NCBI GenBank assembly: GCA_037953625.1
Contig: CM075656.1
Location: forward strand, 61,213,001-61,277,000
Source: Crotalaria pallida
Taxonomy: Eukaryota > Streptophyta > Magnoliopsida > Fabales > Fabaceae
Reading direction: 5' to 3'
DNA: 64,000 bases
Shown here: one piece after another, positions 51,161-61,928 of the stretch
How the letters are laid out: every line of letters begins with the position of its first letter
Numbering within the stretch: position 1 is the stretch's first letter
Made by a program: the position numbers and the translations under genes
Notes under the pieces: model-generated
Seen by the model: only the letters and a program-made list of their open reading frames with translations
The model's database searches: none
What the model was told of the DNA's origin: nothing

Positions 51161-53220
51161 ATTTAGAATGATCCTAAACATTGCTTGGTACCCCAAGGGA
51201 CGTAGAGGGTGTAGCATGAGTCCTTGGATGTTCTAACAAGTGTAGAATGGTTAGGAGAGTATTCTAAAGGCGTAGAATGGTCTAGGAATGTGTATTAGGA
51301 CATATAAGAACTTTTAGAATGATCCTAAACATTGCTTGGTACCCTAATGGACGTAGAGAGTGTAGCATGAGTCCTTGGAGGTTCTAACAAGTGTAGAATG
51401 GTTAAGAGAGTATTCTAAAGGCTTAGAATGGTCTAGGAATATGTATTAGGATATATACGAACATTTAGAATGATCCTAAACATTGCTTGGTACCCTAATG
51501 GACGTAGAGAGTGTAGCATGAGACCTTGGAGGTTCTAACAAGTGTAGAATGGTTAAGAGAGTATTCTAAAGGCTTAGAATGGTCTAGGAATGTGTATTAG
51601 GATATATACGAACATTTAGAATGATCCTAAACATTGCTTGGTACCCGAAAGGACGTAGAGGGTGTAGCATGAGTCCTTGGAGGTTCTAACAAGTGTAGAA
51701 TGGTTAGGAGAGTATTCTAAAGGCGTAGAATGGTCTAGGAATGTGTATTAGGACATATAAGAACTTTTAGAATGATCCTAAACATTGCTTGGTACCCTAA
51801 TGGACGTAGAGAGTGTAGCATGAGTCCTTGGAGGTTCTAACAAGTGTAGAATGGTTAAGAGAGTATTTTAAAGGCTTAGAATTGTCTAGGAATGTGTATT
51901 AGGACATACAAGAACATTAGAATGATCCTAAACATTGCTTGGTACCCTAATGGACGTAGAGGGTGTAGAATGAGTCCTTGGAGGTTCTAACAAGTGTAGA
52001 ATGGTTAAGAGAGTATTCTAAAGGCTTAGAATGGTCTAGGAATGTTTATTAGGACTTATAAGAACCATTAGAATGATCCTAAACATTGCTTGGTACCCGA
52101 AGGGACGTAGAGGGTGTAGCATGAGTCCTTGGAGGTTCTAACAAGTGTAGAATGGTTAAGAGAGTAATCTAAAGGCTTAGAATGGTCTAGGAATGTGTAT
52201 TAGGACTTATAAGAACCATTAGAATGATCCTAAACATTGCTTGGTACCCGAAGGGACGTAGAGGGTGTAGCATGAGTCCTTGGAGGTTCTAACAAGTGTA
52301 GAATGGTTAAGAGAGTAATCTAAAGGCTTAGAATGGTCTAGGAATGTGTATTAGGACTTATAAGAACCATTAGAATGATCCTAAACATTGCTTGGTACCC
52401 GAAGGGACGTAGAGGGTGTAGCATGAGTCCTTGGAGGTTCTAACAAGTGTAGAATGGTTAGGAGAGTATTCTAAAGGCTTAGAATTGTCTAGGAATGTGT
52501 ATTAGGACATATAAGAACATTTAGAATGATCCTAAACATTGCTTGGTACCCCAAGGGACGTAGAGGGTGTAGCATGAGTCCTTGGAGGTTCTAACAAGTG
52601 TAGAATGGTTAGGAGAGTATTCTAAAGGCTTAGAATGGTCTAGGAATGTGTATTAGGACATATAAGAACATTTAGAATGATCCTAAACATTGCTTGGTAC
52701 CCCAAGGGACGTAGAGGGTGTAGCTTGAGTCCTTGGAGGTTCTAACAAGTGTAGAAGGGTTAGGGAGTATTCTAAAGGCTTAGAATGGTTTAGGAATGTG
52801 TATTAGGACTTATAAGAACCATTAGAATGATCATAAACATTGCTTGGTACCCGAAGGGACGTAGAGGGTGTAGCATGAGTCCTTGGAGGTTCTAACAAGT
52901 GTAGAATGGTTAGGAGAGTATTCTAAAGGCTTAGAATGGTCTAGGAATGTGTATTAGGACATATAAGAACATTTAGAATGATCCTAACCATTGCTTGGTA
53001 CCCTAATGGACGTAGAGAGTGTAGCATGAATCCTTGGAGGTTCTAACAAGTGTAGAATGGTTAAGAGAGTATTCTAATGGCTTAGAATGTTCTAGGAATG
53101 TGTATTAGGATATATACAAACATTTAGAATGATCCTAAACATTGCTTGGTACCCCAAGGGACGTAGAGGGTGTAGCATGAGTCCTTGGATGTTCTAACAA
53201 GTGTAGAATGGTTAGGAGAG
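51161..53220 (+). repeat. 13-monomer higher-order repeat, copy 2
   Basis: The order of copy 1 is repeated and continues slightly past one unit, until ggatgttctaacaag near 53187. There copy 1 has gagtattctaaaggcgtag while this one has gagtaatctaaaggcttag, which marks the exchange point. It is followed by shorter versions of the same HOR. Confidence 0.85.
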
Positions 53221-55910
53221 TAATCTAAAGGCTTAGAATGGTCTAGGAATGTGTATTAGGACTTATAAGAACCATTAGAATGATCCTAAACATTGCTTGG
53301 TACCCGAAGGGACGTAGAGGGTGTAGCATGAGTCCTTGGAGGTTCTAACAAGTGTAGAATGGTTAGGAGAGTATTCTAAAGGCTTAGAATTGTCTAGGAA
53401 TGTGTATTAGGACATATAAGAACATTTAGAATGATCCTAAACATTGCTTGGTACCCTAATGGACGTAGAGAGTGTAGCATGAGACCTTGGAGGTTCTAAC
53501 AAGTGTAGAATGGTTAAGAGAGTATTCTAAAGGCTTAGAATGGTCTAGGAATGTGTATTAGGATATATACGAACATTTAGAATGATCCTAAACATTGCTT
53601 GGTACCCGAAAGGACGTAGAGGGTGTAGCATGAGTCCTTGGAGGTTCTAACAAGTGTAGAATGGTTAGGAGAGTATTCTAAAGGCGTAGAATGGTCTAGG
53701 AATGTGTATTAGGACATATAAGAACTTTTAGAATGATCCTAAACATTGCTTGGTACCCTAATGGACGTAGAGAGTGTAGCATGAGTCCTTGGAGGTTCTA
53801 ACAAGTGTAGAATGGTTAAGAGAGTATTTTAAAGGCTTAGAATTGTCTAGGAATGTGTATTAGGACATACAAGAACATTAGAATGATCCTAAACATTGCT
53901 TGGTACCCTAATGGACGTAGAGGGTGTAGAATGAGTCCTTGGAGGTTCTAACAAGTGTAGAATGGTTAAGAGAGTATTCTAAAGGCTTAGAATGGTCTAG
54001 GAATGTTTATTAGGACTTATAAGAACCATTAGAATGATCCTAAACATTGCTTGGTACCCGAAGGGACGTAGAGGGTGTAGCATGAGTCCTTGGAGGTTCT
54101 AACAAGTGTAGAATGGTTAAGAGAGTAATCTTAAGGCTTAAAATGGTCTAGGAATGTGTATTAGGACTTATAAGAACCATTAGAATGATCCTAAACATTG
54201 CTTGGTACCCGAAGGGACGTAGAGGGTGTAGCATGAGTCCTTGGAGGTTCTAACAAGTGTAGAATGGTTAGGAGAGTATTCTAAAGGCTTAGAATTGTCT
54301 AGGAATGTGTATTAGGACATATAAGAACATTTAGAATGATCCTAAACATTGCTTGGTACCCCAAGGGACGTAGAGGGTGTAGCATGAGTCCTTGGAGGTT
54401 CTAACAAGTGTAGAATGGTTAGGAGAGTATTCTAAAGGCTTAGAATGGTCTAGGAATGTGTATTAGGACATATAAGAACATTTAGAATGATCCTAAACAT
54501 TGCTTGGTACCCCAAGGGACGTAGAGGGTGTAGCTTGAGTCCTTGGAGGTTCTAACAAGTGTAGAAGGGTTAGGGAGTATTCTAAAGGCTTAGAATGGTT
54601 TAGGAATGTGTATTAGGACTTATAAGAACCATTAGAATGATCATAAACATTGCTTGGTACCCGAAGGGACGTAGAGGGTGTAGCATGAGTCCTTGGAGGT
54701 TCTAACAAGTGTAGAATGGTTAGGAGAGTATTCTAAAGGCTTAGAATGGTCTAGGAATGTGTATTAGGACATATAAGAACATTTAGAATGATCCTAACCA
54801 TTGCTTGGTACCCTAATGGACGTAGAGAGTGTAGCATGAATCCTTGGAGGTTCTAACAAGTGTAGAATGGTTAAGAGAGTATTCTAATGGCTTAGAATGT
54901 TCTAGGAATGTGTATTAGGATATATACAAACATTTAGAATGATCCTAAACATTGCTTGGTACCCCAAGGGACGTAGAGGGTGTAGCATGAGTCCTTGGAT
55001 GTTCTAACAAGTGTAGAATGGTTAGGAGAGTAATCTAAAGGCTTAGAATGGTCTAGGAATGTGTATTAGGACATATAAGAACATTTAGAATGATCCTAAA
55101 CATTGCTTGGTACCCTAATGGACGTAGAGAGTGTAGCATGAGACCTTGGAGGTTCTAACAAGTGTAGAATGGTTAAGAGAGTATTCTAAAGGCTTAGAAT
55201 GGTCTAGGAATGTGTATTAGGATATATACGAACATTTAGAATGATCCTAAACATTGCTTGGTACCCGAAAGGACGTAGAGGGTGTAGCATGAGTCCTTGG
55301 AGGTTCTAACAAGTGTAGAATGGTTAGGAGAGTATTCTAAAGGCGTAGAATGGTCTAGGAATGTGTATTAGGACATATAAGAACTTTTAGAATGATCCTA
55401 AACATTGCTTGGTACCCTAATGGACGTAGAGAGTGTAGCATGAGTCCTTGGAGGTTCTAACAAGTGTAGAATGGTTAAGAGAGTATTTTAAAGGCTTAGA
55501 ATTGTCTAGGAATGTGTATTAGGACATACAAGAACATTAGAATGATCCTAAACATTGCTTGGTACCCTAATGGACGTAGAGGGTGTAGAATGAGTCCTTG
55601 GAGGTTCTAACAAGTGTAGAATGGTTAAGAGAGTATTCTAAAGGCTTAGAATGGTCTAGGAATGTTTATTAGGACTTATAAGAACCATTAGAATGATCCT
55701 AAACATTGCTTGGTACCCGAAGGGACGTAGAGGGTGTAGCATGAGTCCTTGGAGGTTCTAACAAGTGTAGAATGGTTAAGAGAGTAATCTTAAGGCTTAA
55801 AATGGTCTAGGAATGTGTATTAGGACTTATAAGAACCATTAGAATGATCCTAAACATTGCTTGGTACCCGAAGGGACGTAGAGGGTGTAGCATGAGTCCT
55901 TGGAGGTTCT
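52330..55910 (+). repeat. Shortened 12- and 11-monomer versions of the preceding repeat
   Basis: The gaagggttagggag unit recurs from 52757 to 54567, 1,810 bases (12 monomers minus 2), with homology of about 52330-53230 to 54140-55040. To the right of this the offset falls to 1,659 bases (11 monomers minus 2): gagacc at 53481 and 55140, and the rare gtaatcttaaggcttaaaatg with ttaagg at 54131 and 55790. So neighbouring copies of one HOR have lost one and then another monomer. This is a series of lengths 13, 12, 11 along the DNA. Confidence 0.75.
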
Positions 55911-56189
55911 AACAAGTGTAGAATGGTTAAGAGAGTAATCTAAAGGCTTAGAATGGTCTAGGAATGTGTATTAGGACTTATAAGAACCATTAGAATGATC
56001 CTAAACATTGCTTGGTACCCGAAGGGACGTAGAGGGTGTAGCATGAGTCCTTGGAGGTTCTAACAAGTGTAGAATGGTTAGGAGAGTATTCTAAAGGCTT
56101 AGAATTGTCTAGGAATGTGTATTAGGACATATAAGAACATTTAGAATGATCCTAAACATTGCTTGGTACCACAAGGGACGTAGAGGGTG

Positions 56190-58400
56190 TAGCATGAGTC
56201 CTTGGAGGTTCTAACAAGTGTAGAATAGTTAAGAGAGTATTCTAAAGGCTTAGAATGGTCTAGGAATGTGTATTAGGACATATACGAACATTTAGAATGA
56301 TCCTAAGCATTGCTTGGTACCCGAAGGGACGTAGAGGGTGTAGCATGAGTCCTTGGAGGTTCTAACAAGTGTAGAATGGTTAGGAGAGTATTCTAAAGGC
56401 TTAGAATGGTCTAGGAATGTGTATTAGGACATATAAGAACATTTAGAATGATCCTAAACATTGCTTGGTACCCCAAGGGACGTAGAGGGTGTAGCATGAG
56501 TCCTTGGAGGTTCTAACAAGTGTAGAATGGTTAGGAGAGTATTCTAAAGGCTTAGAATGGTCTAGGAATGTGTATTAGGACATATAAGAACATTTAGAAT
56601 GATCCTAAATATTGCTTGGTACCCCAAGGGACGTAGATGGTGTAGGATGAGTCCTTGGAGGTTCTAACAAGTGTAGAATGGTTAGGAGAGTATTCTAAAG
56701 GCTTAGAATGGTCTAGGAATGTGTATTAGGACATATAAGAACATTTAGAATGATCCTAAACATTGCTTGGTACCCGAAGGGACGTAGAGGGTGTAGCATG
56801 AGTCCTTGGAGGTTCTAACAAGTGTAGAATGGTTAGGAGAGTATTCTAAAGGCTTAGAATGGTCTAGGAATGTGTATTAGGACATATAAGAACATTTAGA
56901 ATGATCCTAAACATTGCTTGGTACACCAAGGGACGTAGAGGGTGTAGCATGAGTCCTTGGAGGTTCTAACAAGTGTAGAATGGTTAGAGAGTAATCTAAA
57001 GGCTTAGAATGGTCTAGGAATGTGTATTAGGACTTATAAGAACCATTAGAATGATCCTAAACATTGCTTGGTACCCGTAGGACGTAGAGGGTGTAGCATG
57101 AGTCCTTGGAGGTTCTAACAAGTGTAGAATGGTTAAGAGAGTATTCTAAAGACTTAGAATGGTCTAGGAATGTGTATTAGGACTTATAAGAACCATTAGA
57201 ATGATCCTAAACATTGCTTGGTACCCGAAGGGACGTAGAGGGTGTAGCATGAGTCCTTGGAGGTTCTAACAAGTGTAGAATGGTTAAGAGAGTAATCTAA
57301 AGGCTTAGAATGGTCTAGGAATGTGTATTAGGACTTATAAGAACCATTAGAATGATCCTAAACATTGCTTGGTACCCGAAGGGACGTAGAGGGTGTAGCA
57401 TGAGTCCTTGGAGGTTCTAACAAGTGTAGAATGGTTAGGAGAGTATTCTTAAGGCTTAGAATGGTCTAGGAATGTGTATTAGGATATATACGAACATTTA
57501 GAATGATCCTAAACATTGCTTGGTACCCGAAGGGACGTAGAGGGTGTAGCATGAGTCCTTGGAGGTTCTAACAAGTGTAGAATGGTTAGGAGAGTATTCT
57601 TAAGGCTTAGAATGGTCTAGGAATGTGTATTAGGATATATACGAACATTTAGAATGATCCTAAACATTGCTTGGTACCCCAAGGGACGTAGAGGGTGTAG
57701 CATGAGTCCTTGGAGGTTCTAACAAGTGTAGAATGGTTAAGAGAGTATTCTAAAGGCTTAGAATGGTCTAGGAATGTGTATTAGGACATATACGAACATT
57801 TAGAATGATCCTAAGCATTGCTTGGTACCCTAATGGACGTAGAGAGTGTAGCATGAGTCCTTGGAGGTTCTAACAAGTGTAGAATGGTTAGGAGAGTATT
57901 CTTAAGGCTTAGAATGGTCTAGGAATGTGTATTAGGATATATACGAACATTTAGAATGATCCTAAACATTGCTTGGTACCCCAAGGGACGTAGAGGGTGT
58001 AGCATGAGTCCTTGGAGGTTCTAACAAGTGTAGAATGGTTAAGAGAGTATTCTAAAGGCTTAGAATGGTCTAGGAATGTGTATTAGGACATATACGAACA
58101 TTTAGAATGATCCTAAGCATTGCTTGGTACCCTAATGGACGTAGAGAGTGTAGCATGAGTCCTTGGAGGTTCTAACATGTGTAGAATGGTTAGGAGAGTA
58201 TTCTAAAGGTTTAGAATGGTCTAGGAATGTGTATTAGGACATATAAGAAGATTTAGAATGATCCTAAACATTGCTTGGTACCCCAAGGGACGTAGAGGAT
58301 GTAGCATGAGTCCTTGGAGGTTCTAACAAGTGTAGAATGGTTAGGAGAGTATTCTTAAGGCTTAGAATGGTCTAGGAATGTGTATTAGGATATATACGAA
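56190..58400 (+). repeat. Block repeated at 59.36 kb and 62.68 kb, with two extra monomers here
   Basis: The rare gaatagttaag word has its atagtt at 56225, 59393 and 62712. Offsets are 3,168 (21 monomers minus 3) and 3,319 (22 monomers minus 3). Further right the first offset falls to about 2,866 (19 monomers): gtacaccaagg at 56921 and 59787, and gagtattcttaagg at 57445 and 60312. Two C-type units near 56.6-56.9 kb, one with gtagatggtgtagg, are therefore present in this copy and missing from the next. The block also has a 1-bp-shorter acccgtaggacg unit near 57071. Confidence 0.75.
57154..57304 (+). repeat. Reference monomer, subtype A (151 bp)
   Basis: This is a clean example of the most frequent subtype. 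Its diagnostic words, in order, are ggacttataagaaccatt (positions 28-45), acccgaagggacg (70-82), agagggtg (84-91), ggttaagagagtaatc (129-144) and ctaaaggc (144-151). TAGAATG occurs at positions 2 (as TTAGAATGG), 44 (TTAGAATGA) and 123 (GTAGAATGG). The KpnI site GGTACC spans positions 68-73 and CpGs lie in cccgaa and gacgta. The junction dyad is imperfect in this subtype because position 142 is A instead of T. Type A monomers often occur in runs of two or three, for example around 2.1-2.4 kb and 57.1-57.5 kb. Confidence 0.9.
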
Positions 58401-59568
58401 CATTTAGAATGATCCTAAACATTGCTTGGTACCCGAAAGGACGTAGAGGGTGTAGCATGAGTCCTTGGAGGTTCTAACAAGTGTAGAATGGTTAGGAGAG
58501 TATTCTAAAGGCGTAGAATGGTCTAGGAATGTGTATTAGGACATATAAGAACTTTTAGAATGATCCTAAACATTGCTTGGTACCCTAATGGACGTAGAGA
58601 GTGTAGCATGAGTCCTTGGAGGTTCTAACAAGTGTAGAATGGTTAAGAGAGTATTTTAAAGGCTTAGAATTGTCTAGGAATGTGTATTAGGACATACAAG
58701 AACATTAGAATGATCCTAAACATTGCTTGGTACCCTAATGGACGTAGAGGGTGTAGAATGAGTCCTTGGAGGTTCTAACAAGTGTAGAATGGTTAAGAGA
58801 GTATTCTAAAGGCTTAGAATGGTCTAGGAATGTTTATTAGGACTTATAAGAACCATTAGAATGATCCTAAACATTGCTTGGTACCCGAAGGGACGTAGAG
58901 GGTGTAGCATGAGTCCTTGGAGGTTCTAACAAGTGTAGAATGGTTAAGAGAGTAATCTAAAGGCTTAAAATGGTCTAGGAATGTGTATTAGGACTTATAA
59001 GAACCATTAGAATGATCCTAAACATTGCTTGGTACCCGAAGGGACGTAGAGGGTGTAGCATGAGTCCTTGGAGGTTCTAACAAGTGTAGAATGGTTAAGA
59101 GAGTAATCTAAAGGCTTAGAATGGTCTAGGAATGTGTATTAGGACTTATAAGAACCATTAGAATGATCCTAAACATTGCTTGGTACCCGAAGGGACGTAG
59201 AGGGTGTAGCATGAGTCCTTGGAGGTTCTAACAAGTGTAGAATGGTTAGGAGAGTATTCTAAAGGCTTAGAATTGTCTAGGAATGTGTATTAGGACATAT
59301 AAGAACATTTAGAATGATCCTAAACATTGCTTGGTACCCGAAGGGACGTAGAGGGTGTAGCATGAGTCCTTGGAGGTTCTAACAAGTGTAGAATAGTTAA
59401 GAGAGTATTCTAAAGGCTTAGAATGGTCTAGGAATGTGTATTAGGACATATACGAACATTTAGAATGATCCTAAGCATTGCTTGGTACCCGAAGGGACGT
59501 AGAGGGTGTAGCATGAGTCCTTGGAGGTTCTAACAAGTGTAGAATGGTTAGGAGAGTATTCTAAAGGC

Positions 59569-59719
59569 TTAGAATGGTCTAGGAATGTGTATTAGGACAT
59601 ATAAGAACATTTAGAATGATCCTAAACATTGCTTGGTACCCCAAGGGACGTAGAGGGTGTAGCATGAGTCCTTGGAGGTTCTAACAAGTGTAGAATGGTT
59701 AGGAGAGTATTCTAAAGGC
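59569..59719 (+). repeat. Reference monomer, subtype C (151 bp)
   Basis: Subtype C carries ggacatataagaacattt at positions 28-45, accccaaggg at 70-79, agagggtg at 84-91 and ggttaggagagtattc at 129-144. It is common from about 33 kb to the end of the window, often as two adjacent copies (for example around 33.1-33.3, 50.6-50.8 and 52.5-52.7 kb). It shares a perfect junction dyad with B and the agagggtg word with A, so it looks like a recombinant or intermediate of the two. That relationship is inference. Confidence 0.8.
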
Positions 59720-60599
59720 TTAGAATGGTCTAGGAATGTGTATTAGGACATATAAGAACAATTAGAATGATCCTAAACATTGCTTGGTACACCAAGGGAC
59801 GTAGAGGGTGTAGCATGAGTCCTTGGAGGTTCTAACAAGTGTAGAATGGTTAAGAGAGTAATCTAAAGGCTTAGAATGGTCTAGGAATGTGTATTAGGAC
59901 TTATAAGAACCATTAGAATGATCCTAAACATTGCTTGGTACCCGTAGGACGTAGAGGGTGTAGCATGAGTCCTTGGAGGTTCTAACAAGTGTAGAATGGT
60001 TAAGAGAGTATTCTAAAGACTTAGAATGGTCTAGGAATGTGTATTAGGACTTATAAGAACCATTAGAATGATCCTAAACATTGCTTGGTACCCGAAGGGA
60101 CGTAGAGGGTGTAGCATGAGTCCTTGGAGGTTCTAACAAGTGTAGAATGGTTAAGAGTGTAATCTAAAGGCTTAGAATGGTCTAGGAATGTGTATTAGGA
60201 CTTATAAGAACCATTAGAATGATCCTAAACATTGCTTGGTACCCGAAGGGACGTAGAGGGTGTAGCATGAGTCCTTGGAGGTTCTAACAAGTGTAGAATG
60301 GTTAGGAGAGTATTCTTAAGGCTTAGAATGGTCTAGGAATGTGTATTAGGATATATACGAACATTTAGAATGATCCTAAACATTGCTTGGTACCCGAAGG
60401 GACGTAGAGGGTGTAGCATGAGTCCTTGGAGGTTCTAACAAGTGTAGAATGGTTAGGAGAGTATTCTTAAGGCTTAGAATGGTCTAGGAATGTGTATTAG
60501 GATATATACGAACATTTAGAATGATCCTAAACATTGCTTGGTACCCGAAGGGACGTAGAGGGTGTAGCATGAGTCCTTGGAGGTTCTAACAAGTGTAGA

Positions 60600-61807
60600 A
60601 TGGTTAAGAGAGTATTCTAAAGGCTTAGAATGGTCTAGGAATGTGTATTAGGACATATACGAACATTTAGAATGATCCTAAGCATTGCTTGGTACCCTAA
60701 TGGACGTAGAGAGTGTAGCATGAGTCCTTGGAGGTTCTAACAAGTGTAGAATGGTTAGGAGAGTATTCTTAAGGCTTAGAATGGTCTAGGAATGTGTATT
60801 AGAATATATACGAACATTTAGAATGATCCTAAACATTGCTTGGTACCCCAAGGGACGTAGAGGGTGTAGCATGAGTCCTTGGAGGTTCTAACAAGTGTAG
60901 AATGGTTAAGAGAGTATTCTAAAGGCTTAGAATGGTCTAGGAATGTGTATTAGGACATATACGAACATTTAGAATGATCCTAAGCATTGCTTGGTACCCT
61001 AATGGACGTAGAGAGTGTAGCATGAGTCCTTGGAGGTTCTAACATGTGTAGAATGGTTAGGAGAGTATTCTAAAGGTTTAGAATGGTCTAGGAATGTGTA
61101 TTAGGACATATAAGAAGATTTAGAATGATCCTAAACATTGCTTGGTACCCCAAGGGACGTAGAGGATGTAGCATGAGTCCTTGGAGGTTCTAACAAGTGT
61201 AGAATGGTTAAGAGAGTATTCTAAAGGCTTAGAATGGTCTAGGAATGTGTATTAGGACATATACGAACATTTAGAATGATCCTAAGCATTGCTTGGTACC
61301 CTAATGGACGTAGAGAGTGTAGCATGAGTCCTTGGAGGTTCTAACAAGTGTAGAATGGTTAGGAGAGTATTCTTAAGGCTTAGAATGGTCTAGGAATGTG
61401 TATTAGAATATATACGAACATTTAGAATGATCCTAAACATTGCTTGGTACCCCAAGGGACGTAGAGGGTGTAGCATGAGTCCTTGGAGGTTCTAACAAGT
61501 GTAGAATGGTTAAGAGAGTATTCTAAAGGCTTAGAATGGTCTAGGAATGTGTATTAGGACATATACGAACATTTAGAATGATCCTAAGCATTGCTTGGTA
61601 CCCTAATGGACGTAGAGAGTGTAGCATGAGTCCTTGGAGGTTCTAACATGTGTAGAATGGTTAGGAGAGTATTCTAAAGGTTTAGAATGGTCTAGGAATG
61701 TGTATTAGGACATATAAGAAGATTTAGAATGATCCTAAACATTGCTTGGTACCCCAAGGGACGTAGAGGATGTAGCATGAGTCCTTGGAGGTTCTAACAA
61801 GTGTAGA
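60600..61807 (+). repeat. Two tandem copies of a 4-monomer block (604 bp each)
   Basis: The rare tattagaatatatac word has its agaatatata at 60801 and 61405, and aagaagatttag has its atttag at 61118 and 61722, both 4 x 151 apart. Each block contains a ctaagcattgc/ccctaatgg unit, the tattagaatatatac unit, a second ctaagcattgc unit with aacatgtgtag, and the aaaggtttagaatgg/gaggatgtag unit. An earlier relative of the block, with tattaggatatatac, lies at about 57.7-58.3 kb. Confidence 0.85.
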
Positions 61808-61928
61808 AGGGTTAGGGAGTATTCTAAAGGCTTAGAATGGTTTAGGAATGTGTATTAGGACTTATAAGAACCATTAGAATGATCCTAAATATTGCTTGGT
61901 ACCCGAAGGGACGTAGAGGGTGTAGAAT

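Larger units (their letters stand above)
58610..61928 (+). repeat. 22-monomer higher-order repeat, copy 1 (3,319 bp)
   Basis: Marks recur at 3,319 bases (22 x 151 minus 3): gtattttaaagg at 58651 and 61970, atagtt at 59393 and 62712, gtacaccaagg at 59787 and 63106, and ggttaagagtgtaatc near 60151 and 63470. The missing bases come from acatacaagaacattag, acccgtaggacg and a gaagggttagggag unit. The right part contains the 4-monomer duplication at 60.6-61.8 kb. Confidence 0.85.

Noticed and set aside
57154..57304. CENP-B box
   Set aside because: The only TTCG, on the minus strand in cccttcgggtacc, does not fit the minimal pattern: the required A and the CGGG at the set distance are missing.
57154..57304. 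Plant-type telomere repeat (CCCTAAA)
   Set aside because: The word atcctaaaca occurs once per monomer and resembles one telomere unit, but it lacks one C and is never in tandem. I regard the likeness as chance.
57154..57304. RNA polymerase III B box (tRNA-derived SINE origin)
   Set aside because: The word ggttctaac is similar to the start of a B box, but the purine position and the final C do not match, and no A box or oligo-A tail is present.
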